From Candidatus Aminicenantota bacterium (GTDB lineage: Bacteria; Acidobacteriota; Aminicenantia; Aminicenantales; Aminicenantaceae), in assembly GCA_011773465.1 (NCBI GenBank), contig WVXO01000031.1, positions 79,120-143,119 on the forward strand: a DNA stretch of 64,000 bases. Direction: 5' to 3'. The translations under genes were made by a program, and so were the position numbers. This document shows, one piece after another, positions 9,353-17,329 of this stretch; the stretch's first letter is position 1; each line of letters opens with the position of its first letter. Below the pieces are notes generated by a model. The model ran no database searches. It saw only the letters and a list, made by a program, of their open reading frames with translations, and was not told where the DNA came from.

Positions 9353-9565
9353 TTAGAAATACCCTAAGTTTTTAAGCCTTTGTCGGATGGCTTCTATTTC
9401 CTCAGCAGAGAGCTCTTTCTTGTCCATGTCTTTTGTGGATATGAGGTCCCGCAACACATAGACGACAAATTCATTGACGCTGCTGAACCCGCTTCCCTCG
9501 ATGACTGTCCTGATTTTGTCATAAAGGGGACGGGGAATTTTCAATGTGACCTTATCTTTTTCCAT
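9353..9565 (-). CDS. Ribbon-helix-helix (CopG/Arc-like) small DNA-binding protein
   Basis: 70-aa protein with a beta-strand VTLKIPRPLYDKI, then two helices with the GFSSVNEFVVYVLRDLI pattern typical of ribbon-helix-helix repressors, and a short acidic tail SAEEIEAIRQRLKNLGYF. I chose ATG 9565 because a promoter-like TTGACT-N17-TAGAAT ends only 7 nt before it, implying a nearly leaderless transcript; the longer frame from 9625 would span this promoter. No toxin gene flanks it, so an antitoxin role is not supported. Its target is unknown. Confidence 0.72.
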   Translation of the reverse strand: MEKDKVTLKIPRPLYDKIRTVIEGSGFSSVNEFVVYVLRDLISTKDMDKKELSAEEIEAIRQRLKNLGYF

Positions 9566-9572
9566 TTGATTA

Positions 9573-9601
9573 ATTCTAAATATGATATTCTCTAAAGTCA
9601 A
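9573..9601 (-). promoter_or_regulatory. Promoter for the RHH gene (leaderless-type)
   Basis: Minus-strand TTGACT (9596-9601), 17-bp spacer, TAGAAT (9573-9578). The ATG follows 7 nt after the -10 box, so transcription would start at or next to the start codon. There is no Shine-Dalgarno, consistent with leaderless translation. Confidence 0.45.
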
Positions 9602-9740
9602 ATTTAAAAGTATGCTATATTCCATGCTGAGTTGGCAAGAATTGCTTTATAATTTTTCTCCCAAGAAAGAGGAGCTAATCTAACATAAGGGTGCCCTTGG
9701 GAGGATTAGGATACCTGCAGCCTGGATACATACTGGTTCA

Positions 9741-10493
9741 TTAAAAAATCAACAATTTTATGGCTAGCAATATTACAGCAATAATAAATAGATTCCTAAT
9801 CCATATATTTCCTTTCGCAAGAGCTAATTTCGTACCCAAAAAAGCACCTAAAGACATTGAAAAGGCCAAGGGAAGACCAACAGAAAAATCAATTAAATCA
9901 TGGTAATAAAAAAAAACGCAGGCCACCAAAGAAGAAAATATATTGAATATTTTTGAAATAAATGCTACCTGAAGGAAATTCAAACCAAAAATCAATATAA
10001 GAACGTAGCTTAAAAGAGTAACGTAACCTCCACTGAAGAATCCTCCATAGATACCTAAAATAAGGATTAATAGCGCACCAGCCCCGAATTTAACCTTTGA
10101 AATTTTTTCATTCCTTTCTTGAATGCCTAAATCTTTTTTTAAGAAAAAAGAAAACACAATAATGCAAATCATAATCGCTATCACTTTTTCCAAGAGGTCT
10201 TTTTCAATAGCCAAAATCAGATTAGCTCCCGCAACTGATCCACAGATTGTAAGAATAGAAAAAAAGGAAATCATTTTATGATAGGGCATTCTTACTTCTT
10301 TTCTAAAACCGATAGCTCCACTCATGCTTAAAAAGATCAGGGCAAACATATTTGTTGCCACAGCATTTTTTGAGATCATCCCCAATGATATAAGCACGGG
10401 TACAGTTATTAACGAGGTTCCACCAACAGATATGCTAAAAATACTTACAATAAAAGAAATGAAGCAAACTAATAAAACATTAATTAAACTCAT
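9741..10493 (-). CDS. TauE/SafE family anion permease (copy 2)
   Basis: 250-aa membrane permease of the TauE/SafE family with about 8 transmembrane segments; SVGGTSLITVPVLISLG in the first half and YGGFFSGGYVTLLSYV in the second are the family's repeated motifs. It is diverged from copy 1. It is the last gene of the long unit that begins with the formate dehydrogenase/hydrogenase genes, and its start overlaps the preceding small ORF by 14 nt. Export of an anion related to formate or sulfur metabolism is a reasonable inference from position only. Confidence 0.83.
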   Translation of the reverse strand: MSLINVLLVCFISFIVSIFSISVGGTSLITVPVLISLGMISKNAVATNMFALIFLSMSGAIGFRKEVRMPYHKMISFFSILTICGSVAGANLILAIEKDLLEKVIAIMICIIVFSFFLKKDLGIQERNEKISKVKFGAGALLILILGIYGGFFSGGYVTLLSYVLILIFGLNFLQVAFISKIFNIFSSLVACVFFYYHDLIDFSVGLPLAFSMSLGAFLGTKLALAKGNIWIRNLFIIAVILLAIKLLIF

Positions 10494-10644
10494 TTTTCAT
10501 TTTTTTTAGTCTATCGTTTGATTTCCGCCCCTTGAAAATGAAGATCTCAAATACTTTCCAACTCATATAGTCAGCGATCAGAAAGTCCAAGACTATTTTT
10601 AAAAAGCACTTTTTATATTTTTTTCTTTTAGAGATATTTCTCAA
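10480..10644 (-). CDS. Small protein with LDFLIADY motif, upstream of tauE copy 2
   Basis: 54-codon frame read from a TTG at 10644: LRNISKRKKYKKCFLK at the start, then IVLDFLIADYMSWKVFEIF, ending in a basic tail. It overlaps the start of TauE copy 2. The core matches the 67-aa protein encoded at 8706-8909 (KFKK, then LDFLIADY, then a Trp two residues later). No ATG precedes the motif and the ribosome site is weak, so the exact start is uncertain. The shared motif and identical gene order are the main evidence that it is real. Confidence 0.5.
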   Translation of the reverse strand: MRNISKRKKYKKCFLKIVLDFLIADYMSWKVFEIFIFKGRKSNDRLKKMKNEFN

Positions 10645-10652
10645 CCAAAAAT

Positions 10653-11771
10653 TTAAGATGTGAGGGTATCTTTTTCTGTCTTAGGCAGCAAAACCGTAAA
10701 CGTGCTTCCTTTCCCCAGCTCACTGGAGACCTGAATAGAGCCTCCATGAGCATCTACAATTTTTTTAGCTATGGAAAGCCCCAATCCCGTTCCTCTTATT
10801 TTTCGGCTTTCTCCTCTGCTCACTCTGTAAAACTGATCAAATATGAAGGGAAGATGCTGCTTCGAGATACCTATTCCCGTATCTTGAACTTCTGTGGCAA
10901 GGAAATCCTTGTTTTCCTTTATGGTTATCATAACTCGCCCGTTTGGCTTGTTGTATCCGATCGCATTGGTGATAAGGTTGGAAAAGACTTGACCTAGGGT
11001 CTCTTCATCACCTTGGACTAAGTCACTTTCAGAGGGGGGCTTGAATTCCAAAGAAATATCGTTCTGTTGGGCTAAAGGCTCCATTTCCTTTATCAACTTT
11101 CTTATGATTTTTTTCAACGATAAAGGTTTGAGTTTGTCGATAATTTGTCCGCTGTCCAACCTAGCAACATCTAACCAGTCATTTATTAAATTCAGAAGGC
11201 CTTCCATCCGCTCCCTGGCTCTCAGGACCATTTCCTTTTGCTTTTTATCAACTTTGCCTACCATTCCCGCCAGTATAACTTCGAAGTATTGCTGGATTGC
11301 AACCAAAGGGCTTCGAAGCTGATGGGAAACCATAGTGATGAAATTTTCCTCCATGAGTTTCTTTTCTCTTCTGAGGGATTCTGTCTCTAGGACGAGTTTC
11401 CTTCTCTCTAATCCTCTGCTGACGATTATCCGCAATTCTTCTGGAGTAAATGGTTTGGGAAGAAAGTCATAAGCTCCTTTTTTCATGGCTTCAACGGCGG
11501 ACTCGACCGTGGCATAGCCTGTGATAACTACAGAGATAATATTGGGATCAGCTTCTCTGAGCTGTTCTAATATCTCCATACCGCTAATCCCAGGCATTTT
11601 TAAATCGATGAGAACTAAATCGGGCTTAATTTCTTTAATTTTTTGCAGGCCTACAAGACCATCTTCAGCTGTTTCAGCCTGGAATCCTTCTTTCAAAAGA
11701 ATTTGGGAACAAGCATCCCGCATGGATTCTTCATCGTCGATCACAAGTATTACAGTTTTTTTCTTCAGCAT
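10653..11771 (-). CDS. Receiver-histidine kinase hybrid (REC-HisKA-HATPase)
   Basis: Cytoplasmic two-component protein with the receiver first. Residues 1-122 form a receiver (DDEE acidic pocket, phosphoacceptor Asp in LVLIDLKMPG, Lys in LPKPF); the DHp helix carries the phosphoacceptor His in MVSHQLRSPL; the HATPase has NLITNAIGYN, DTGIGIS and GTGLGLS boxes. It is 372 aa with no membrane segment or output domain. It follows the hydrogenase maturation protease by 130 nt and precedes the small ORF/TauE pair, so it is probably part of the formate/hydrogen operon or its own short unit. The receiver suggests it is controlled by another kinase. Confidence 0.88.
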   Translation of the reverse strand: MLKKKTVILVIDDEESMRDACSQILLKEGFQAETAEDGLVGLQKIKEIKPDLVLIDLKMPGISGMEILEQLREADPNIISVVITGYATVESAVEAMKKGAYDFLPKPFTPEELRIIVSRGLERRKLVLETESLRREKKLMEENFITMVSHQLRSPLVAIQQYFEVILAGMVGKVDKKQKEMVLRARERMEGLLNLINDWLDVARLDSGQIIDKLKPLSLKKIIRKLIKEMEPLAQQNDISLEFKPPSESDLVQGDEETLGQVFSNLITNAIGYNKPNGRVMITIKENKDFLATEVQDTGIGISKQHLPFIFDQFYRVSRGESRKIRGTGLGLSIAKKIVDAHGGSIQVSSELGKGSTFTVLLPKTEKDTLTS

Positions 11772-11900
11772 ACGCTTATCCTTTTTGTAATCGAAACGTA
11801 ACCTTTATTATCCCAGCTATAATTCTCAGTGCATTTATTGCTATTTCCAAACCAGTCTCGCGAGGAAAAAGAAATGTATCTAGGAGGATGTACTTTTCCA

Positions 11901-12368
11901 TTAGACTTTTTTCAGTATATGGCTTAATTCATTAACTGATTTTTCTACCTCAGGACTTAATAGGTCCTGAAAGCCTTTTCTTTTTGGTTGAATACCAATA
12001 ATAATAATATCTACCTTTGGAAGGTGCTTTTTCAAATAATTAATGAAAATCTGCAACGACGAATCATGTGTAGAAAAACTAATATTATTTATCTCTTTCG
12101 GGCCTATTAATCTTATTGCGCCTGCTGGGCCATTCCAATCTGCTGCATCAACAATGATAATTTTATCCGGCCTGGCTTCGATAATAGGTTGGGTGTAGTT
12201 TTCTGGTACATCTTCACAATAAATAAGATTTGCTTTTGTTTTTCCTTTCAACTGGGATATTAGAATAGGCCCTGCACCGTCGTCTCCCTTCATTATATTG
12301 CCAACTCCAAGGATTATTGTTTTACCTCTCAATATTTTCTTATATTTCTTCAACGTTAAATTTCTCAT
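11901..12368 (-). CDS. hycI: Hydrogenase maturation protease (HycI/HyaD family)
   Basis: Endopeptidase that removes the C-terminal extension of the [NiFe] hydrogenase large subunit after nickel insertion. The family motif GVGNIMKGDDGAGP near residue 20 contains the nickel-probing acidic residues; DAADWNG and STHDSS follow in the usual order. It is 155 aa, the normal size. It starts 1 nt after the PhnD-like gene and belongs to the operon encoding its substrate, the large subunit at 17326-18996. General hyp maturation genes are absent from the window. Confidence 0.88.
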   Translation of the reverse strand: MRNLTLKKYKKILRGKTIILGVGNIMKGDDGAGPILISQLKGKTKANLIYCEDVPENYTQPIIEARPDKIIIVDAADWNGPAGAIRLIGPKEINNISFSTHDSSLQIFINYLKKHLPKVDIIIIGIQPKRKGFQDLLSPEVEKSVNELSHILKKV

Positions 12369-12369
12369 T

Positions 12370-13296
12370 TCAATACGGTACTTTAAGAATCTCAGCTTTT
12401 TTTCTCATTATGTCATAATCAGTGTCATGGGTCTCAATGAATCCACTTACTTCTGCTTTCTCAAGTATTTTATAATGATCAGGATTTTTCTTATCCAGTC
12501 CTAGTAAGGCTTGCTTTATCTTTTCTGCTACATCTTTATCCGTGTGAGAAAATGCAGCAAAGCACCAATTTGGAAAATACTCTGTATAAGCAATAATTTT
12601 TATTTTGTTAAGGTCGATTTTATCTTTCACTGCTCGCAGAACATCTTCCCGAACAAAACCAGCATCGACTTTTTGTTGATAAACTCTGGATATAACCTCA
12701 TCCTGACTCTTGGCCAAGATTATTGTTAGGTTTTTTTCAGGGTCAATTTTATTTTGAACGCATAAAGATGCTTGAGCTAAATAACCTCCTATAGCTTTCT
12801 TGGATACGGCCATTACCTTTTTGTCTCTCAAACTTCCAATATCCTCTATTCCTTTATTTATATGGGTAATGATTACGCCTCTATACGAAGAATCCCCATT
12901 GATATCTACGGCTTTAACTAAAGGATACGCCCCTTTGGTCTTTGCCAAAATGATATAAAAAAGCGGATTCTGATATCCAATATCCGCCTGCGCACTCTCT
13001 AAAGTTGTCAAATATCCTCCGTAACTCAATGATGATACATACTCTATTTTATATCCTGTAGTTTCAGACAGATAGTTTATTAGAGGAACAAATCTCTCAG
13101 TCATCAAAGGTAAAGAATAAGCCGGAAGAACAGAAATCTTCACTTTTATCTTACCCTCAGTCTTTTCTGCGGGAATCTTATGACCACAGGCAGTAATCAT
13201 CATGATGAAAACAATAATTAATCCGGCTATGAACTTTTCCCGCTTGCAAGGCAGAGCAGAATTGATATTCTGAGATGGCGAAATTTTTCTCATCAT
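12370..13296 (-). CDS. PhnD-like phosphate/phosphonate-type substrate-binding lipoprotein
   Basis: Periplasmic solute-binding protein of the PhnD/PtxB type. The signal peptide ends in the lipobox MITAC near residue 36; the mature part has family features such as LPAYSLPLMTERFVPLINYL at the start, SYRGVIITH in the middle and DAGFVREDVLR before the C-terminal lobe. It is 308 aa. No ABC permease or ATPase adjoins it. Its ATG overlaps the stop of the hydrogenase small-subunit gene (ATGA), so it is translationally coupled inside the hydrogenase operon. A ligand-sensing role for the operon's kinases is possible; the ligand is unknown. Confidence 0.82.
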   Translation of the reverse strand: MMRKISPSQNINSALPCKREKFIAGLIIVFIMMITACGHKIPAEKTEGKIKVKISVLPAYSLPLMTERFVPLINYLSETTGYKIEYVSSLSYGGYLTTLESAQADIGYQNPLFYIILAKTKGAYPLVKAVDINGDSSYRGVIITHINKGIEDIGSLRDKKVMAVSKKAIGGYLAQASLCVQNKIDPEKNLTIILAKSQDEVISRVYQQKVDAGFVREDVLRAVKDKIDLNKIKIIAYTEYFPNWCFAAFSHTDKDVAEKIKQALLGLDKKNPDHYKILEKAEVSGFIETHDTDYDIMRKKAEILKVPY

Positions 13297-13772
13297 TTTT
13301 TAATGCATTCCTCCAACGATTTTTCTTTTAACTTAATTGAGGCAATCTTTTTGGGAGCTATGCCAAGAGCAACAGCTACTCCGTAGAGAATAGCTTCTGG
13401 TCGAGGTGGACACCCAGGAACATAAAAATCAACCTGTAAAATTTTATCTACACCACCAACAACATTATAACTGTCATACCAGATGCCGCCGCCACAGGCA
13501 CAAGATCCGATCGCTATGACGAGTTTTGGCGAAGGAACTGCCTCAAAAAGTCGCCTCAAGGCAGGTTCAACCTGTCTGGTTACAGGGCCTGACACCAGAA
13601 GAACATCAGCATGTCTTGGTGACCCAACTAGCTTGATCCCAAATCTCTCTGCGTCATAATAAGGAGTTAAAACATTTATGACTTCTATATCACAGCCATT
13701 GCAAGCACCAGTATTGGCATGATAAACCCAGAGCGATTTAGGGAATGCCTTCTTACACCATTTCTGTAGCAT
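13293..13772 (-). CDS. hyfI: [NiFe] hydrogenase small subunit, group 4 (HycG/HyfI, NuoB-like)
   Basis: Electron-transfer subunit carrying the proximal [4Fe-4S] cluster next to the NiFe site. Ligand Cys are visible in GACNGCDIE, IGSCACGGG and VPGCPPRPE, as in NuoB/HycG. At 159 aa it is the short form without extra clusters. Its start abuts the stop of the antiporter-like gene upstream, and its end overlaps the PhnD-like gene by 4 nt. Together with the large subunit it forms the catalytic arm of the membrane complex. Confidence 0.92.
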   Translation of the reverse strand: MLQKWCKKAFPKSLWVYHANTGACNGCDIEVINVLTPYYDAERFGIKLVGSPRHADVLLVSGPVTRQVEPALRRLFEAVPSPKLVIAIGSCACGGGIWYDSYNVVGGVDKILQVDFYVPGCPPRPEAILYGVAVALGIAPKKIASIKLKEKSLEECIKK

Positions 13773-15281
13773 TTATCCTCCCAGAATTTTTAAAATGCAT
13801 TGAGTTGCACTATCCAAAATCGGGTGAATAAGATGAGGATATATTCCTATCACTATGCAGAGCAATGCCAAGATTCCCATTCCTAGCCACATTGAAGCCG
13901 GGACATCTTTTGAGTGAGGATTAGTTGCGAGTTGCGTTGCTGGTTTGCTCCAGAATATTCGATAGGCCGCCCTGACAAAACAAGCGGCAGTCAACAAACT
14001 GGTTAAGATAGCTATGACAGCTGCCCAAAGAAGTCCTCTTTGAGCTACAGCCAAAAATAGAGTGAGTTTACTCATGAATCCGTTTAATGGAGGCATTCCA
14101 GCAATAGCTAGGGCACCTATAAAGAAACAGAATAGAGTTATCGGCATCTTTTTTGGTATTTTTTGTAGCTCCTGAATGCTGCGTGTTCTCGTCGTGTACA
14201 CAAGTGCACCAGCAGTCAATAAGAGAAGGCCTTTGATAATAGTGTGATTTAAAAGATGGAATAATCCACCATAAATGCCTAAATACGTTCCTAGCCCTAT
14301 TCCTTCAATCACATAGGCAATTTGAGAGACGCTAGAGTAAGCGAGCATTCGTTTGAGATCATCTTGAACCAAAGCTAAACAAATTCCAAGAAACATACTT
14401 GCTGAAGCAATAATGGCCACAAATACAACAACAGCGCTGTAACTTGGAGAAAAGACTGCAGCTGTCCTGGCAAGGGCATAAACACCTACTTTAATGACAA
14501 TTCCTGAAAGTAAAGCACTGATAGGAGCGGGAGCTTCAGCATGAGCATCTGGCAGCCAGGCATGAAAAGGCATCAGTCCTGCTTTAGTTCCAAAACCGGC
14601 AATAAAGAAAGCACAGGCTAAAAGCACAATACTAGAAGGTATCTTTTCTGCTATGCCACCTATACTGGTAAATAGCTGAGCTTCGTGTCCTGAAAGATAG
14701 GGCAAACTTGCTGAATAGACGAGAACGCAGCCGAAAAGAGCAAAAGTGACACCCACAGTCACTAACAGGAGATATTTATATCCTGCTTCAACACCCCTTC
14801 TTCCCCAATAAAACGCAATAAGAAAGGTTGTAGCTAATGTCGTTGCTTCCAAAGAAACAAAGAGCATAACAATATTATTAGTAGCGCATGTCCAGTTCAT
14901 GGTTCCTAAGAATAGCATTAACAGCCCATAATACAAGCTAAGCCGCTTTGGAGTAACCTCTTCTGGTGGACGATGTCTTTTTAAATATTTCAGAGAATAA
15001 AAAACAATTACTAATCCCATCAAAGATCCAAGTATCTCCATCAACGCTGACAATCCATCAACGTAAATTGTCATGTTCCATGCGCTCAACACATAACCGG
15101 ACAGGACTTTTTGACAAATTGCAGCTGATATTAAAAATGTAATCAAAAGTCCTAAAAATGATATTCCTTCACGCAGCAAACGAGAAAAGCGCCCAAAAGC
15201 AAATATGATTAGAGAAAATATAGTTGGAATAATAAAGACCAGAATAGCAAGATTACTTTCAACAACTTCAATTGATGTCAT
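13773..15281 (-). CDS. Proton-conducting antiporter-like subunit (HyfF/NuoN/MrpD-like)
   Basis: 502-aa polytopic membrane protein with about 14 hydrophobic segments and the conserved proton-channel core: KAGLMPFHAWLPDAHAEAPAPISALLSG and LLAYSSVSQIAY-type segments, with Lys and His residues inside membrane helices. It is one of three such subunits in the operon (with 18998-21049 and 21050-22510), the number found in hydrogenase-4 (Hyf) complexes, so ion translocation coupled to hydrogen metabolism is likely. Confidence 0.88.
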   Translation of the reverse strand: MTSIEVVESNLAILVFIIPTIFSLIIFAFGRFSRLLREGISFLGLLITFLISAAICQKVLSGYVLSAWNMTIYVDGLSALMEILGSLMGLVIVFYSLKYLKRHRPPEEVTPKRLSLYYGLLMLFLGTMNWTCATNNIVMLFVSLEATTLATTFLIAFYWGRRGVEAGYKYLLLVTVGVTFALFGCVLVYSASLPYLSGHEAQLFTSIGGIAEKIPSSIVLLACAFFIAGFGTKAGLMPFHAWLPDAHAEAPAPISALLSGIVIKVGVYALARTAAVFSPSYSAVVVFVAIIASASMFLGICLALVQDDLKRMLAYSSVSQIAYVIEGIGLGTYLGIYGGLFHLLNHTIIKGLLLLTAGALVYTTRTRSIQELQKIPKKMPITLFCFFIGALAIAGMPPLNGFMSKLTLFLAVAQRGLLWAAVIAILTSLLTAACFVRAAYRIFWSKPATQLATNPHSKDVPASMWLGMGILALLCIVIGIYPHLIHPILDSATQCILKILGG

Positions 15282-15290
15282 GTTAGATTA

Positions 15291-15959
15291 CTACCTCCTG
15301 AGTTCTGACAAAATCGAAGTATCTGTTGACCCAATTATTGCAAATATTTTGCCAGTCAAATACAAAAGGAGCCAAGCAGCAATAACAACATTAGTCGCTA
15401 TTCCAATGAATGTTGTGCTTGGTAAGCCAGGTGCTAAAGTAATCAAAGATAAGTGCACTCCATTTTCTAATAGGCAAAGGCCAATTACGACTTTGATCGC
15501 ATCTTTGCGGGCAATAAGAACATAAAGTCCTAAGGCAAAAATCATAAAAGATATAGTTAAACAAGACCGCGCTGGTTCCACCATTGCCTCCGGTGTAGGA
15601 GCAACAAATTCTATATAGGTATGGATGAACCGGTAGAATATCACTAAAATGATGCTTACGATTGAAATAGAAAACGTAAGTCCCATAAACGGAGTGATTT
15701 CTGCTTTAGGTAACTTACGGATATACACCAAGAGCAACCAGGGAATAACAACGACTTTGGTAACAAGTGCTGTTAGGCTCCACCAGTATAGTGTTGGATT
15801 ATTGGATAGATGAGCAAACGCAGCGAATATGCTGCTTAAGAAAAAAGCTTGAACGCAAAGTGCGATTGTCGCTGACTTCAAGTTTCTTATTTCTACAGCA
15901 AGTATTGATGCAATCAGATGCGCTATCATTAAAGTAACAATTAGGTTTCCTCTAATCAT
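15291..15959 (-). CDS. hyfE: Hydrogenase-4 component E-like membrane subunit (HyfE)
   Basis: 222-aa membrane protein with about 7 hydrophobic helices; its C-terminal half resembles NuoK/MrpC-type subunits (VIGLCLLENGVHLSLI with a membrane-embedded Glu). This arrangement is characteristic of HyfE in hydrogenase-4 complexes. Its start overlaps the end of the ferredoxin-like gene by 8 nt and it is followed after 9 nt by the HyfF-like gene. Confidence 0.82.
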   Translation of the reverse strand: MIRGNLIVTLMIAHLIASILAVEIRNLKSATIALCVQAFFLSSIFAAFAHLSNNPTLYWWSLTALVTKVVVIPWLLLVYIRKLPKAEITPFMGLTFSISIVSIILVIFYRFIHTYIEFVAPTPEAMVEPARSCLTISFMIFALGLYVLIARKDAIKVVIGLCLLENGVHLSLITLAPGLPSTTFIGIATNVVIAAWLLLYLTGKIFAIIGSTDTSILSELRR

Positions 15960-16395
15960 TGTCCTCCCTGAACCCTGTTTCCATCATTTTGTCTAACGGG
16001 TTAGTTGGAACAAAACACCTGCCACATCTTTGACAGGTATTCATATCTAATTCTATTTTTATGTGCATATCTTGAGTATTATTTGTAGAGGTTTCAAACT
16101 CGTTACTCATTTCAATTGCTTTTTCAGGGCAAACTTCCTCACACCGGGCACAGTAAGTACACCGTTCTAAGAAAAACTCAATAATTCGTTTCTCTTTATT
16201 TACATCAGTCACCTTAATTGCTCTAGGCGGGCAAACATTGGCACAACCAGCACAACCGATACATTTTTCTATATCTATTATGAGTTTGCCTCTAAAACCA
16301 GGAGCGACCGCTGGCGCTGGCTTAAAGGGATAAGGCAGAGTTACTCTTCCCGCTTTCAGACAAATCAAGGCTTCTCTTAATTTGCTTAGTAACAT
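15952..16395 (-). CDS. Polyferredoxin subunit of hydrogenase (HycF/HyfH, NuoI-like)
   Basis: 147-aa iron-sulfur protein with two classical [4Fe-4S] motifs, CIGCAGCANVCP and CTYCARCEEVCP, as in NuoI. A third Cys group (CQRCGRC) near the C-terminus is not part of the minimal NuoI fold and might bind another cluster. It should pass electrons between the dehydrogenase module and the hydrogenase small subunit. It is tightly packed between the NuoH-like and HyfE-like genes. Confidence 0.9.
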   Translation of the reverse strand: MLLSKLREALICLKAGRVTLPYPFKPAPAVAPGFRGKLIIDIEKCIGCAGCANVCPPRAIKVTDVNKEKRIIEFFLERCTYCARCEEVCPEKAIEMSNEFETSTNNTQDMHIKIELDMNTCQRCGRCFVPTNPLDKMMETGFREDND

Positions 16396-16420
16396 CTTTT
16401 TCTCTTTCCTTTCTTCTCCG

Positions 16421-17329
16421 TCATGCTTGGACTAATGCGAAAACTAAGCCCATCAAGGCAACAAAGATAATAATAAAGAAATACTTTATTGCTTGGTCAA
16501 TCCTTAATCTTGGGTTAACCACATCAATGATACAAACAAAAATAACAATAATTAGAACCTTTACTAAATTAACGAGGACATCCAACCATAGAATGAAAGT
16601 TGTTGGCCAAGGAATAAAAACCTGACATAAAAGCGACGCGAAGATGACCTGTTTAGCTAAAAATGCCCATTTGAAAAGAGCATATTTAGGCCCGCTCATC
16701 TCGATGAAAACGCCACCCATAATTTCCTGATCTGCCTCTGGAATATCAAACGGCAGTTTGCCCAATTGAGCCTGAACTATTAGGAAAACAGATAGACCAG
16801 CAATCCCCATTGAAACTGTCGGACCATGGGCTAAGTTCCACATCACAATATCTGATATTCTAAATGAATGCGCATTAATGGCACCTGTGATCAAGGCGAT
16901 AGCTATCACCGGCTCAACAGTTAAGAGCATCATCATTTCCCGGCTCGCCCCTATATGAGCATACGGATTTTCGGAAGCAGCGGCCGCCATCATTATTACG
17001 ACTGCTGCTAATGTGATAAAGTAGATAAAGACAATAACATCACCAGCAACACTAAGAGGAGGTCTGATTGTTCCCATTGGAATCAGCAAACCAGCAATCA
17101 ATATCGTGGCTAGACATACTATCGGTGCCCAACGTATTAGAAAGTTGGGGGAGACTACTAGGTTTTCTTTGCCGAGTAATTTCAGTAAATCATAATAAGG
17201 TTGTTTCAAAGGGGGGCCTTTTCTTGAGTGGATAAAGGCACGTATTTTCCTGATTATTCCTTCAAGAAAAGGAGAGAGAAGCAGAACTAGACAGATATTT
17301 AGAAAACCGATTCCGATAGCGTAACTCAT
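16421..17329 (-). CDS. NuoH-like membrane anchor of hydrogenase (HycD/HyfC)
   Basis: 302-aa membrane subunit with about 8 helices that links the hydrophilic arm to the membrane ion channels. Family signatures include RAFIHSRKGPPLKQPYYDLLKLLGKE near the N-terminus and GKLPFDIPEADQEIMGG in the loop that contacts the catalytic arm. Its ATG overlaps the end of the large-subunit gene by 4 nt. Confidence 0.9.
   Translation of the reverse strand: MSYAIGIGFLNICLVLLLSPFLEGIIRKIRAFIHSRKGPPLKQPYYDLLKLLGKENLVVSPNFLIRWAPIVCLATILIAGLLIPMGTIRPPLSVAGDVIVFIYFITLAAVVIMMAAAASENPYAHIGASREMMMLLTVEPVIAIALITGAINAHSFRISDIVMWNLAHGPTVSMGIAGLSVFLIVQAQLGKLPFDIPEADQEIMGGVFIEMSGPKYALFKWAFLAKQVIFASLLCQVFIPWPTTFILWLDVLVNLVKVLIIVIFVCIIDVVNPRLRIDQAIKYFFIIIFVALMGLVFALVQA

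Noticed and set aside
9353..9565. Toxin-antitoxin module
   Set aside because: The RHH protein has no adjoining toxin-sized gene on its strand.
9658..9703. CTCCCAAG/CTTGGGAG inverted repeat downstream of TauE copy 2
   Set aside because: Only 8 bp with a 30-base loop and no T run; too weak to call a terminator.
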